Shown: positions 46,639 to 55,795 of the stretch, piece by piece | Numbering within the stretch: the first letter of the stretch is position 1 | Layout: each line of letters begins with the position of its first letter | DNA from: Nisaea nitritireducens | GTDB lineage: Bacteria > Pseudomonadota > Alphaproteobacteria > Thalassobaculales > Thalassobaculaceae | Length of the DNA stretch: 64,000 nt | NCBI RefSeq assembly: GCF_014904795.1 | Contig: NZ_JACZFS010000048.1 | Coordinates: 23,025-87,024 of the forward strand | Reading direction: 5' to 3' | Program-made: the position numbers and the translations under genes | Notes under the pieces: model-generated | Seen by the model: only the letters and a program-made list of their open reading frames with translations | Databases searched by the model: none | What the model was told of the DNA's origin: nothing

Positions 46639-46701
46639 CGCTTAAGCTCCGCGTTCTGACGATCCACACGGCCGGGCACAAGCGCCTGCCGTAAGGTCCG
46701 T

Positions 46702-46743
46702 CCAATAACTACACAATATTGGCATTCAAATTGCTGCATTGCA
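46702..46743. promoter_or_regulatory. Candidate operators upstream of phaZ
   Basis: Upstream of phaZ, TTGCTGCATTGCA (46731-46743) resembles the TGC-rich sites reported for PhaR repressors in PHA loci. A separate inverted repeat, CCAATA (46702-46707) and TATTGG (46717-46722), has a 9-base loop. Both are within 110 bases of the phaZ ATG. Function is inferred. Confidence 0.35.
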
Positions 46744-46793
46744 CCAAAGAAAGCGTGCAGCCATTCCCGCCAGTCGAAATGCAGGGTGGCGGC

Positions 46794-47753
46794 TTAATGC
46801 AGAGCCGGCGACTTCAGCAGTGTGTCCCGCGCGATCGATCGGACATTGGTGTTGACTATTTCACCGTCGCGGGCGAGCGACAAAGGCACCGTTACTCCGG
46901 CGTCGCCGAGGGACCAGACATGCCGGAAAAACTCTGCCAGCGACTTGACCCGCGCATCGTCAACGGCAACGACAATATCGCCGACCTTGATGTCGGCCTC
47001 TTCTGCAGGTCCGTTCTCGCTGAGCGCCGCGACCACGACCTGGTCGTGAATTTCCGTGCCAAACAGCCCAAGCCACGGGCGTGACGGCTTTTCCACCCGC
47101 CCGTAGGTCGACAATTGCTCAAGGATGGGTTTCAGCAGATTGATCGGAACCACCATGTTCCCGTCGACTGCCGTGTCCTCGCTGGTCTGCTGCACCATCA
47201 GCGATCCGATCCCGAGCAAGCTGCCATCCGGCCCGATCAGCCCGCAACCACCCCAGTTCGGATGTGCCGGCGCTGTAAAAATCGCTTTATCGAGAAGATA
47301 TTCCCAGTATCCGGCAAACTCGCGGATGGCCATGACCTCGGCCGCTATCGCACCTTTGCTACCGCCAAGACCGCCGAGCACAACGGGATCACCCTCACTC
47401 AGAATATCCGAATCGCCAAGCGGCAGGGCCGGCAGGTCGAGATGGCCGAGGGCCTGGATGAGACCGAAACCGGTCTCCTGATCATAGCCCAGCACATGCC
47501 CCGCGACCGCGCGGCCGAAATTGTCCGTGATCCAGACCTGCTCGGCTTCCGTGACAAGATAACCGATGGTCAGCACCAGACCGTCTTCCCGGATAACCAC
47601 ACCATTGCCACTACGTTCCGTGCCAAGCAGGTTGGCGGTATAGGCGTCGTCGGGGATTGCTGTGCGAATACCGACCAGGGAAGCGTAGATACGATCAAGG
47701 TCGTATGCGTAGTCTTCCTGATTGGGTGCGTTTCCGCTTTCGTGTTCCATCAA
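46794..47753 (-). CDS. DegP/S1C-like PDZ protein with lost catalytic triad
   Basis: The 319-residue protein has a trypsin-like N-terminal domain (GNGVVIREDGLVLTIGYLV...) and a C-terminal PDZ domain (about 225-310, PWLGLFG...AEEADIKVGDIVVAVDD). The catalytic positions are changed: no His at the expected LTNHHV-type site (reads LTIGYLV), Gly95 for the Asp, and Trp167 in PNWGGCG in place of GNSGGP. It has no signal peptide, so it is probably cytoplasmic. A scaffold or chaperone use of the fold is the likely reading. Confidence 0.82.
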   Translation of the reverse strand: MMEHESGNAPNQEDYAYDLDRIYASLVGIRTAIPDDAYTANLLGTERSGNGVVIREDGLVLTIGYLVTEAEQVWITDNFGRAVAGHVLGYDQETGFGLIQALGHLDLPALPLGDSDILSEGDPVVLGGLGGSKGAIAAEVMAIREFAGYWEYLLDKAIFTAPAHPNWGGCGLIGPDGSLLGIGSLMVQQTSEDTAVDGNMVVPINLLKPILEQLSTYGRVEKPSRPWLGLFGTEIHDQVVVAALSENGPAEEADIKVGDIVVAVDDARVKSLAEFFRHVWSLGDAGVTVPLSLARDGEIVNTNVRSIARDTLLKSPALH

Positions 47754-48303
47754 TGTCCTGGCACTGCGACCGTGTCGCCCCTGTTTTGCTCAGTATACAG
47801 GGCCGTTTCGCTGTTGGAAGAGTATCGCCCTGTCTCAAAGTGACAGAGCATCATCCCGTCTCAAAGAGACATGGGGACTCTATGGGCAAAGGTCAGTGCT
47901 TGGGCACTGCGTCCGGCCTAACGGCCGCGCATATAGCGCCGCTCAGGACGGTACGGATGCAAAAAGGCATGTACCGACTTGCGAACGATTTTCATAAAGC
48001 GGACCATTCCGTCCAACTCCGATTGCTGGATGGGTCCGGCGCATTCGCTCTTGCGACTGGCCTGCCCGATCCGGGTTTGAACTGTTTCATGGCAATGCAA
48101 TCGACGGGCCAAGAGATGACCGCTGCATCACGTTGCTCAGAATGCGATATAGGGATGAAAATATCGTAAAGAAACCGGGGCCGTTGACTAAAAAGCGCAT
48201 GTTGCGGACGGGTTGTGAACAATGTCACTCCTGTGGCTATGGGATTTGGAAAGAACGGTGCCCGGGAGTTTTTTGACCAAATGATCAGCGCAATGGCTAA
48301 AGA
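47754..48303. repeat. Intergenic region of 550 bases with short repeats; no gene recognised
   Basis: Two direct copies of GTCTCAAAG, 26 bases apart (47832-47840 and 47858-47866), each form a small inverted repeat (CTGTC..GACAG and GTCTC AAA GAGAC). A palindrome CCCTGT/ACAGGG (47779-47784 and 47797-47802) precedes them. Frames through 47918-48112 (minus) and nearby are short, basic and unlike known proteins; a decayed mobile element end is possible but I cannot identify one. The remainder shows only an AT-rich stretch near 48150-48180. Confidence 0.45.
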
Positions 48304-48819
48304 ATGAGCAAACAACCCGCAGCCTTCCTCGATCGCGACGGTGTCCTTAACCGCGACACGGGTTTTCCGCATCGCCCGGACCAGATTGAATGGGTTGATG
48401 GCGCCATTGACGCAGTCGCCCTGCTCAAAGCGCGTGGATATCTTGTCTTTGTCGTCACCAACCAATCGGGGATTGCCCGCGACTATTTCAGCGTGGCCGA
48501 CGTCGAGACATTGCATCGATGGATGAATGCACGGCTGCAAGAACACGGTGGGTCGATCGACGCTTTCCGGATCAGCCCCTATCATCCGGATTTCGACGAT
48601 GGCCGTTTCACCGACCTCGCGGACTGGCGCAAACCGAAGCCGGGAATGCTGCTCGATCTTCTCGCTCATTGGGATGTCGACCTCTCCCGCTCTTTCATGA
48701 TCGGTGACAAGACAACCGACATGGAGGCCGCCGAGGCGGCAGGTCTTCCGGGCCATCTCTTTAAAGGCGGCAATCTGCTGAAGTTTGTGAACGGCTTACT
48801 GCCTCCGGTCCCGAATTGA
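48304..48819 (+). CDS. HAD-IIIA phosphatase, GmhB/HisB-N-like
   Basis: The 171-residue protein has the HAD motifs DRDGVLNRD, VVTNQSGIAR, KPKPGM and GDKTTDMEAA. This order matches the D-glycero-D-manno-heptose-1,7-bisphosphate 7-phosphatase/histidinol-phosphatase group. The Cys-rich zinc loop that usually precedes KPKPGM in GmhB is replaced by a loop without Cys (YHPDFDDGRFTD), so it may accept a different phosphosugar. It is a single gene with its own promoter. Confidence 0.85.
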   Translation: MSKQPAAFLDRDGVLNRDTGFPHRPDQIEWVDGAIDAVALLKARGYLVFVVTNQSGIARDYFSVADVETLHRWMNARLQEHGGSIDAFRISPYHPDFDDGRFTDLADWRKPKPGMLLDLLAHWDVDLSRSFMIGDKTTDMEAAEAAGLPGHLFKGGNLLKFVNGLLPPVPN

Positions 48820-48944
48820 GCGGCCGCACAATAAAATGGTTTCGGTTTCCGCATTGCGGAACCGGCGCTTGCGTGCAAGATGGCGGATCAAGAGGATGCG
48901 CCGCGATTCATGAACGATAGAACCCACGCGGAAAGGGCCTCGCG

Positions 48945-51116
48945 ATGACCAGCCGGATCCAGATCGGCAACTTGCAGATCGACCAGACGCTCTACAATTT
49001 TATCAATGACGAAGCTCTCCCCGGCACCGGCGTCGCTGCGGAAGGCTTCTGGGTTGGGTTCGAGCGCATCGTCGGCGAATTCGCACCCAAGAACCGGGCA
49101 CTGGTCGCCAAGCGTGGCGAGCTGCAGAAAAAGATCGACACCTGGCACAAAGCCAATCGTGGCGCCGGTTTCGATCTCGAGGCCTACAAGCTCTTCCTGA
49201 AAGACATCGGCTACATCGTGCCTGAAGGCCCGGCCTTCTCCGTCGGCACAGATCATGTCGATGCGGAGATCGCCACCGTCGCCGGACCGCAGCTTGTTGT
49301 TCCTGTGATGAACGCACGCTATGCCCTGAATGCGGCAAACGCACGCTGGGGCAGCCTCTATGACGCGCTCTACGGCACCGATGCGATCTCGGACGAGGGC
49401 GGCGCTGCCGCCGGCGGCGCCTACAACCCAGCCCGTGGCGCCAAGGTCATCGCCTGGGCCCGCGATTTCCTGGACAAATCTGCACCGCTCTCCAGCGGAA
49501 GCCATGCGGATGCCACCGGCTACAGCGTTGTAGACGGCCAGCTTTCCGTATCACAGAAAGACGGCACGAAGACCGGCCTTAAAGCCCCGATCCAGTTCGC
49601 CGGATATAAGGGCGATGCGGGTGCGCCGAGCGGCATTCTGGTGCGCAACAACGAGCTGCATTTCGAAATCGTCATCGATCGCGGCCACATGATCGGCAAG
49701 GACGATGCGGCCGGTATCGCCGACGTCATTGTCGAAGCGGCATTGACGACCATCATGGATTGCGAGGATTCGGTCGCCGCGGTCGACGCAGAGGACAAGG
49801 TGCTGGCCTACCGTAACTGGCTTGGCCTGGCGAAAGGCGATCTCGCCGACAAGTTCATGAAGGGCGGCAAGGAAGTCACCCGCACGCTGAACCCGGACCG
49901 CATCTACACCGCCCCCGATGGCGGCGAAGTACGGTTGCACGGGCGCAGCCTGATGCTGGTCCGCAATGTCGGCCTGCTGATGACCAACCCGGCCATCCTC
50001 TATGATGGCGACAAGGAAATCCCGGAATGCCTTATGGACGGTGTGTTCAACGCCGCCATCGCCCTGCATGACCTGCGCGGCGAAAACAAGGGCGGCAACA
50101 GCCGGGCCGGTTCCGTCTACACCGTGAACCCGAAAATGCATGGCCCCGAAGAAGTCGCCTTCATCGAAGCACTCTTCACCGAGACCGAAAAGCTGCTCGA
50201 CCTTGCACCGAACACCCTGAAAATGGGCATCATGGACGAGGAGCGCCGGACCACGGTGAACCTCAAGGAATGCATCCGGGCAGCCAAGGATCGCGTGGTC
50301 TTCATCAATACCGGCTTCCTCGACCGCACCGGCGATGAGATGCACACCTCCATGGAAGCGGGCCCGATGATCCGCAAGGGCGACATGAAGGCGTCCTCCT
50401 GGATCAAGGCCTATGAAGACTGGAATGTCGATATCGGTCTGGAATGCGGCCTGCAGGGTCATGCCCAGATCGGCAAGGGCATGTGGGCCATGCCGGACCT
50501 GATGGCGGAAATGCTGAAGCAGAAGAAGGGCCATCCGGAAGCGGGCGCGAACACCGCCTGGGTGCCGTCCCCCACCGCCGCCGTGCTGCATGCCACGCAC
50601 TATCACGAGCTGAACGTGAAGCAGCGGCAGGACGAGTTGAAGACCCGCGGTCGCGCCAGCCTCGACGATATTCTGTCGATCCCGGTGGCCACGCGTCCGA
50701 ACTGGGACGCGGAAGCCATCCAGCAGGAACTCGACAACAACGCCCAGGGTATTCTCGGCTACGTGGTTCGCTGGGTCGATCAGGGCGTCGGTTGCTCCAA
50801 GGTGCCGGACATCAACAATGTCGGGCTGATGGAAGACCGCGCGACCCTGCGGATTTCCAGCCAGCATATCGCCAACTGGCTGCATCACGGCGTCTGCGAT
50901 GCGGCGCAGGTCGAGGAAACCATGAAGCGCATGGCCAAAGTTGTCGACGGCCAGAATGCCGGCGATCCGGCCTACACACCGATGGCCCCCGACTTCGACA
51001 AGAGCATCGCTTTCCAGGCCGCGTGCGACCTGGTGTTCAAGGGACGCGAGCAGCCGAGCGGCTATACCGAACCGGTACTGCATGGCCGCCGTCTGGAAGT
51101 GAAAGCGAAAGCGTAG
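48945..51116 (+). CDS. glcB: Malate synthase G
   Basis: The 723-residue monomeric enzyme condenses glyoxylate and acetyl-CoA to malate in the glyoxylate/glycolate pathway. G-form features are the length, the [15 protein letters not shown] segment (acid and Mg region), [31 protein letters not shown] and the C-terminal [16 protein letters not shown]. No isocitrate lyase or glycolate oxidase gene is adjacent. It is followed 9 bases later by a DUF123 gene. Confidence 0.98.
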   Translation: MTSRIQIGNLQIDQTLYNFINDEALPGTGVAAEGFWVGFERIVGEFAPKNRALVAKRGELQKKIDTWHKANRGAGFDLEAYKLFLKDIGYIVPEGPAFSVGTDHVDAEIATVAGPQLVVPVMNARYALNAANARWGSLYDALYGTDAISDEGGAAAGGAYNPARGAKVIAWARDFLDKSAPLSSGSHADATGYSVVDGQLSVSQKDGTKTGLKAPIQFAGYKGDAGAPSGILVRNNELHFEIVIDRGHMIGKDDAAGIADVIVEAALTTIMDCEDSVAAVDAEDKVLAYRNWLGLAKGDLADKFMKGGKEVTRTLNPDRIYTAPDGGEVRLHGRSLMLVRNVGLLMTNPAILYDGDKEIPECLMDGVFNAAIALHDLRGENKGGNSRAGSVYTVNPKMHGPEEVAFIEALFTETEKLLDLAPNTLKMGIMDEERRTTVNLKECIRAAKDRVVFINTGFLDRTGDEMHTSMEAGPMIRKGDMKASSWIKAYEDWNVDIGLECGLQGHAQIGKGMWAMPDLMAEMLKQKKGHPEAGANTAWVPSPTAAVLHATHYHELNVKQRQDELKTRGRASLDDILSIPVATRPNWDAEAIQQELDNNAQGILGYVVRWVDQGVGCSKVPDINNVGLMEDRATLRISSQHIANWLHHGVCDAAQVEETMKRMAKVVDGQNAGDPAYTPMAPDFDKSIAFQAACDLVFKGREQPSGYTEPVLHGRRLEVKAKA

Positions 51117-51125
51117 GGAGACGGC

Positions 51126-51581
51126 ATGACCGGCCCGGCGTTAGGGGCGCTTACCCCCATCGTCCGGGACCTGGTCGGAGTAGCGGCACCGGAGCTGCTG
51201 GCGGGCGAAGCCGCCGAACCGGTGCCGGGGAGCTACCTGCTGCTGCTTGAGCTCGCAGAGCCCCTGACAATCACCATCAGGAAAAGAGACTGGCGCCTGC
51301 CCGCCGGTCTCTTTGTCTATGCGGGCAGCGCCCTTGGCGCGGGCGGGCTGAAAGCCAGGCTGACCCGGCACTTCCGCAAGGAAAAGAAACAGCACTGGCA
51401 CATCGACCAGGTCACAATGACGGCCCGGGCCATGCGGGCGCTCTGTTTTCAGGAGAATACGGAGTGTGAATTGAGCGCGCGGCTTCTCGCCAGTGGCCGG
51501 TTTTCAGCTCCGGTACCCGGGTTCGGCAGCAGCGACTGTAAAAGCTGCCCCGCACATTTTCTGGAGTTCAGCGGAGGCTAG
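51126..51581 (+). CDS. DUF123 GIY-YIG-like nuclease domain protein
   Basis: The 151-residue product has PGSYLLLLEL, LPAGLFVYAGSALG and LKARLTRHFRKEKKQHWHIDQV, the DUF123 (PF01986) pattern, a variant of the GIY-YIG fold often found alone or beside endonuclease III. Two Cys in SSDCKSCPAHF at the C-terminus are conserved in the family. It is probably cotranscribed with glcB. Activity is not established. Confidence 0.85.
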   Translation: MTGPALGALTPIVRDLVGVAAPELLAGEAAEPVPGSYLLLLELAEPLTITIRKRDWRLPAGLFVYAGSALGAGGLKARLTRHFRKEKKQHWHIDQVTMTARAMRALCFQENTECELSARLLASGRFSAPVPGFGSSDCKSCPAHFLEFSGG

Positions 51582-51590
51582 GTTCCGGAC

Positions 51591-51803
51591 CTAGTCGTCA
51601 TCGTCCGTTCGCGGACGCAGACCGAGATCCATGACCTGTTTGCGGGCATCCTCGTCTTCGACACCGACCATGGCCGACAACAGCATTGCCGCGGCGACGA
51701 CACCCTCCATATGGGCTTTCAGCGGCGAAAGCCCGCGCTCGAAAGATTCCTCGACCGTCTCGTGGTAGGCGTCTTCGATCATACTTCTGGTGCTGTCGTC
51801 CAC
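51591..51803 (-). CDS. Small acidic hypothetical protein
   Basis: The 70-residue protein is helical and ends in an acidic DDDD tail. A hydrophobic helix GVVAAAMLLSAMVGV occupies the middle. The GTG start follows GAGG at 5 bases. It is convergent with the DUF123 gene at 10 bases. No family recognised. Confidence 0.6.
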   Translation of the reverse strand: MDDSTRSMIEDAYHETVEESFERGLSPLKAHMEGVVAAAMLLSAMVGVEDEDARKQVMDLGLRPRTDDDD

Positions 51804-52178
51804 GATGGCCTCTGATTGGAATGAATCACCTCAAGGCCTAGTGATTCCCGGCAGGCAATGCAACGCGTTTACCTGCGAAAAATGCTCACTTTTTCAAAAG
51901 ACATTTTTGACTTTCAGGAACGGATGCGCCGCGAGAGTTTCCTGAGAAGACTTGCACGCTCGCGACACGAGAATCCGGCCTCTCATATCCGACGATCGGA
52001 CCCACCACCTCGACGCACTTATTCCGGGTTTCTCCGATAACGCCATACCGTGACCGTCCCCTGACAAGTGATCACAACTCCTTGATGCGATGTTTGAATA
52101 CAGATCCCATTCCCAATCTGGCTTTAGGTTGCCTTCAACGCAGGCGTGAACAGTACGCATATACGGGAATGTGGCTTA
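51804..52178. other. Intergenic region with one inverted repeat
   Basis: No gene seen in about 375 bases. GAATCAC (51823-51829) and GTGATTC (51841-51847) form an inverted repeat with an 11-base loop near the small acidic gene's start and could be an operator or its promoter region. The stretch 52040-52150 is AT-richer and should hold the chemoreceptor promoter. Confidence 0.4.
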
Positions 52179-53249
52179 ATGGATGTGACTGAACTGATCG
52201 CCGGCTGCGGCCTGGACCGGGAGAAGGCCAAGGCACTACCGGGAGTATGGGAAAACCATGTCCAACGAGAACTGGATGACGCCCTGATTGCGACCCACAA
52301 ATTCTGCAACTCATATGACGGCCTGACGGGCTTTCTATGGGGTCAGGACGAAGCATCCTGGGTCGCGAATCAGAAAAGCCGCTGGGAATCCGTCTTCTGC
52401 ACCGGGATCGGATCTGCGCACGTCGACCAGGTCCGGGAATTCGCGCGCGGCGATCTTGAAAGCGCCATGAATCCCGCGGTCTACGGGCAGTTTTTTGCTG
52501 GCCTGGGTCGCGAACTGACGACCCGAATCCTGAAGACCGGGCAAGGCTCGCCGGAATCGCACGAAGCCGCCCTCCTGATCGGCACGCTGATGAACGCCGA
52601 AGCGACAATCGCGTCCTCCGCCTATAGCGAGGCGCAGACCGAAAAGAACCAGTCCACCATCGAAGAGCTCACCGGCATGATGGGGCAGAATGTCGGCGAC
52701 ATCATCGGCGGAGTGGCCGGTGCTTCCGACAAGCTCTCCTCCAGCATGGCCACGATCAGCCAGAATGTTGGCCGCAACCTCGATCTCGCGACCGGCATCT
52801 CCGGGACGGTCGATTCAGCGGTTTCCAAACTGTCCGAGCTGTCCGCCGCCATCGACGGAATCCTCAAGCTGCTCAACGGCATCAAGTCGATTGCCGGGCA
52901 GACCAACATGCTGGCCCTGAACGCGACCATCGAGGCTGCACGCGCGGGTGAGGCCGGGCTCGGGTTCGCCGTTGTAGCCCGTGAGGTCAAGATGCTGGCC
53001 ACGGACAGCCGGGAGGCAGCCGACGGCATCGCGGAAATGACGAACCGGTTGAGCGAGACACTCGGCATGGTCCAGACCGGGTTCGCGGAAATCACCGAAC
53101 GGGTATCGACCATGGTGCGTTCTATCGAGGAAAACGGCACAGCGGCTGAAGAACAGCACCGGGCAACCGGAGAGATCGCGGACCGCATGGCCCGGCTCGG
53201 GCAGGAAATCGACGAATCGATCTCGGGCATTCGTCAGCACTACGGCTGA
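52179..53249 (+). CDS. Soluble methyl-accepting chemotaxis protein
   Basis: The 356-residue protein has no membrane segment. The C-terminal two-thirds is a standard MCP signalling coiled coil with the conserved hairpin tip AGQTNMLALNATIEAARAGEAGLGFAVVA. The N-terminal ~150 residues (LPGVWENHVQRELDDALIATHKFC, KSRWESVFCTGIGSAHVDQV) vaguely recall a globin-coupled sensor, but no proximal His is seen in the matching helix. The input signal is thus unknown. The ATG at 52179 gives MDVTEL; a GTG at 52146 is an alternative. It lies 28 bases before the redox operon. Confidence 0.88.
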   Translation: MDVTELIAGCGLDREKAKALPGVWENHVQRELDDALIATHKFCNSYDGLTGFLWGQDEASWVANQKSRWESVFCTGIGSAHVDQVREFARGDLESAMNPAVYGQFFAGLGRELTTRILKTGQGSPESHEAALLIGTLMNAEATIASSAYSEAQTEKNQSTIEELTGMMGQNVGDIIGGVAGASDKLSSSMATISQNVGRNLDLATGISGTVDSAVSKLSELSAAIDGILKLLNGIKSIAGQTNMLALNATIEAARAGEAGLGFAVVAREVKMLATDSREAADGIAEMTNRLSETLGMVQTGFAEITERVSTMVRSIEENGTAAEEQHRATGEIADRMARLGQEIDESISGIRQHYG

Positions 53250-53277
53250 CGAGCGCCGAACAGGGGAGAGCAAGCGG

Positions 53278-53514
53278 ATGATTGAAGTCCCGGCCGTCGA
53301 AACGGCTCAAAGCATTTTCACTGCTGCCAGCTATTACGGCTATGTCGGCATCGCGGTAGCCGCTGCTTTCCTGCTCTACGGAATTGACCGGATCGATCCG
53401 AGCACGCGCGGGAGCTACCTCTTCCGGCTGTTCCTGATCCCGGCGTCGGTGGTGTTCTGGCCGGTGATCCTGTGGCGCTGGGCGAATGCTGTCCGGGCGG
53501 AGACGAAGCCATGA
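53278..53514 (+). CDS. Small membrane protein, first gene of redox operon
   Basis: The 78-residue product has two predicted membrane segments (about 19-37 and 49-68) joined by a short polar loop GIDRIDPSTRG. GGGGAGAG lies ahead of the ATG. The stop overlaps the next start (ATGA). No family is recognised; the composition is that of a small subunit of a membrane complex. Confidence 0.8.
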   Translation: MIEVPAVETAQSIFTAASYYGYVGIAVAAAFLLYGIDRIDPSTRGSYLFRLFLIPASVVFWPVILWRWANAVRAETKP

Positions 53515-53657
53515 AGCGCCGTCATCAGCGCTGGCATCTTCGGATCTGGATCGCGCTGGCCATTCTGCTCCCGGGCTTTCTGCTGATCACTGTGCTGCAG
53601 CGCCAGGACCGTCCGGTCGAGCCGCCCCTGCAATTTGGCACGGGGGGCACACAATGA
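53511..53657 (+). CDS. 48-residue single-span membrane protein
   Basis: This tiny gene encodes a positively charged N-terminus (MKRRHQRWHLR), one membrane span (IWIALAILLPGFLLITVL) and a short polar tail. It overlaps its upstream neighbour and the ferric-reductase gene at ATGA junctions, so it is almost surely translated. Function unknown; a likely assembly or structural subunit. Confidence 0.8.
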   Translation: MKRRHQRWHLRIWIALAILLPGFLLITVLQRQDRPVEPPLQFGTGGTQ

Positions 53658-54709
53658 GCGTGCAGTACAGGCCCGTGACCTGGACCCGGAACAAAATCAC
53701 CTACGATCTCGTGCTTGGGTTCGGCATCGCCGCCTTCATCATCCTGTTCCTGCGCTATGCGCCAGGCTGGCTGGAGAGCCCCCGGATAAGCGGACCGCAA
53801 CTCCGCATGCGAGCGTTCGGCACGTGCGCCTTCCTGCTGCTGACCATTGTGCTCAGCATCGGCCCGCTGGCCCGGCTGGACAGCCGGTTCCTGCCGCTGC
53901 TCTATAACCGACGGCATTTTGGCGTCGCCATTTTCTTCGTAGCCCTGGCGCATGCGTTTGCCGTGACCGGCTGGTACCAGGCCTTCGGCCCGCTCGACCG
54001 CTATGTCGCCTTGCTCGCGTCGAGTACCGCCGTCACCTCCTGGCAGGCCTTTCCGTTCGAGTATCTCGGCATTTTCGCCCTCGGCATCCTCTTCACCCTG
54101 GCCGCGACCAGCCATGATTTCTGGCTGACCTTCCTTGGCGCCCCGCTCTGGAAAGCGATCCACATGTCCGTATACGCGGCCTATGCCGCGATCATCGGCC
54201 ATATAGCCCTGGGTGTTTTGCAAGCCGAACACTCCCCCTGGCTGCTCGGCCTGACCGGCGTCAGCGTCGGTCTGGTCTCCGCTCTGCATATCGCGGCGGG
54301 ATTGCGCGAGCAGGAGGCATCGGTAGCTCCCGCCGTCAGCGACTCAGAGGGGAACTGGGTGCACGCTGCCTATATCGGCGATCTGCCCGACGAGGGCGGC
54401 GTCACTGTTTTCCTGCCGACCGGAGAGAAAGCCGCCCTCTTCCGCTATGACGGCAAGGTATCCGCGCTCTCCAACGCCTGCGCGCACCAGAACGGACCGC
54501 TGGCCGAAGGCCGGATCATCGACGGTTGCGTCACCTGCCCCTGGCACGGCTACCAGTACCGGCCGGAAGACGGATGCTCGCCCGCGCCCTTCACCGAGAA
54601 AGTTGCGACCTACCGGTTGCGCCGGAACGGCAACCGCCTGCTGATAGACGCAAACGCACTGCCGCCGGGCACACCGGTGCCGCCTATAGAGCTGGAGCAA
54701 GGTGCATGA
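53654..54709 (+). CDS. Ferric-reductase-like membrane domain fused to a Rieske domain
   Basis: The 351-residue fusion has an N-terminal haem b domain with about six segments (residues 20-215), with His in NRRHFG, LAHAFAV, AIHMSVY and IIGHIAL as candidate haem ligands. A C-terminal Rieske domain follows (about 235-340) with CAHQNGPL and CPWHGYQY supplying Cys/His for a [2Fe-2S] cluster. This would move electrons across the membrane between a quinol or reductant and a partner. It is the core of a five-gene operon joined by ATGA overlaps on both sides. The partner acceptor is unknown. Confidence 0.9.
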   Translation: MSVQYRPVTWTRNKITYDLVLGFGIAAFIILFLRYAPGWLESPRISGPQLRMRAFGTCAFLLLTIVLSIGPLARLDSRFLPLLYNRRHFGVAIFFVALAHAFAVTGWYQAFGPLDRYVALLASSTAVTSWQAFPFEYLGIFALGILFTLAATSHDFWLTFLGAPLWKAIHMSVYAAYAAIIGHIALGVLQAEHSPWLLGLTGVSVGLVSALHIAAGLREQEASVAPAVSDSEGNWVHAAYIGDLPDEGGVTVFLPTGEKAALFRYDGKVSALSNACAHQNGPLAEGRIIDGCVTCPWHGYQYRPEDGCSPAPFTEKVATYRLRRNGNRLLIDANALPPGTPVPPIELEQGA

Positions 54710-55467
54710 GCAGATCTTCCAACGAGTTCTTCGTCGGCTACCTGAAGACCCCGCCGAAGCTGGCGATCTTCCTGACAGTCGTGAGCGTGCTGCTGACCGG
54801 CCTCGGTATCGGTGGCGGCTTTGCCCTGCTGGCCGGGCAGCCGGATTACGGGAATGGAGGCTTCAAGGGCGGCTACAAGGAGCATCTCGGCGTGCTGCAG
54901 GCGGCCCCCTATCCGATGCTGCGGCTGCCGCCGGATGAGGCTCATCCCGACGGCCGGACCATCCTGCTCTCCAACCCCGGCAAGCGCGGTGCACAGAAGC
55001 GCGCGGCAAAGCATGACGGCCAGATCGTCGATGTCGGCGGAGTCTTCATCACCCGCGAGGGGACGCGCCTTCTTCAGGTCGGCGGTGCCGCGAAAATCCG
55101 CCCGGCGAAAGAGCCAGCGTCCATCCAAGACTTTGTCCCCGCCGCGGACGTGCCGCTCGGCCCGGTGACGCTGCGCGGCGAGATCGTCGATACGAAATGC
55201 TATCTCGGCGCCATGCTGCCCGGTGAAGGCAAGGTGCACAGGGCCTGCGCCAACCTCTGCCTGATGGGCGGCATTCCGCCGATGCTGGCGGTCTTTCACG
55301 AAAACGAGGCCCCGACCCTGCTGCTGCTGACCAATGCGGCGGGCGAAGCCTTCGATGCCGAGATTCTCGATTATGTCGCGCCCTATGTGTCCGTCACGGG
55401 CGATCTCTACCGCCGTGGCGACCTGCTGATGCTCCGCACCGATGCCAGCCGGATCGGGTTCATCTGA
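54706..55467 (+). CDS. Membrane-anchored protein with conserved Cys motif
   Basis: The 253-residue product has one N-terminal membrane span (about 18-42), then a soluble, probably periplasmic domain. A striking motif DTKCYLGAMLPGEG...HRACANLCLMGGIPPM (about residues 163-192) holds three Cys and one His, spaced as a possible metal or cluster site. The gene overlaps those on both sides by 1-4 bases. No named family is recognised. A natural guess is that it receives or gives electrons to the Rieske domain. Confidence 0.8.
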   Translation: MSRSSNEFFVGYLKTPPKLAIFLTVVSVLLTGLGIGGGFALLAGQPDYGNGGFKGGYKEHLGVLQAAPYPMLRLPPDEAHPDGRTILLSNPGKRGAQKRAAKHDGQIVDVGGVFITREGTRLLQVGGAAKIRPAKEPASIQDFVPAADVPLGPVTLRGEIVDTKCYLGAMLPGEGKVHRACANLCLMGGIPPMLAVFHENEAPTLLLLTNAAGEAFDAEILDYVAPYVSVTGDLYRRGDLLMLRTDASRIGFI

Positions 55468-55742
55468 TGCGCCCGGCCGCTCTCTTCCGGCTCTTCCTCG
55501 GTCTGGCTTATGCCGCCGCGGTTGGCTGGCTGCTCTACGACTATTCGGACGAAGCAGCTTCGCTGCTGCGCGGGCGCTGGCTGAAGGATCTTTGGCCCGG
55601 AGCCGAGAAAGTGATCCGGGTAAGCTGGCTTTATGACCTGCGAATTATCGCCGTGCCACTCTATGCTGCACTGGGCCTCTGGATCGCCGAGCGGATCTGG
55701 CAGCGGCTGACGGCGCTCTTCCCGCCATCGGCCGAGGGCTGA
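55467..55742 (+). CDS. Small membrane protein, last gene of redox operon
   Basis: The 91-residue product has two predicted spans (about 5-22 and 58-76) around a polar stretch ending LWPGAEKVIRVSWLYDLR. It starts on the last base of the preceding stop. No family is recognised. It completes the five-gene set. Confidence 0.78.
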   Translation: MRPAALFRLFLGLAYAAAVGWLLYDYSDEAASLLRGRWLKDLWPGAEKVIRVSWLYDLRIIAVPLYAALGLWIAERIWQRLTALFPPSAEG

Positions 55743-55795
55743 CAAGTAGCGGGACGGCATGGTCTAATTCTCCGCTCATCGTCCGGGGAAGACTC

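Noticed and set aside
47657..48169. 170-codon plus-strand frame near the twin repeats
   Set aside because: It starts inside the pseudoprotease gene, is Cys/Arg/His-rich and shows no protein-like pattern.
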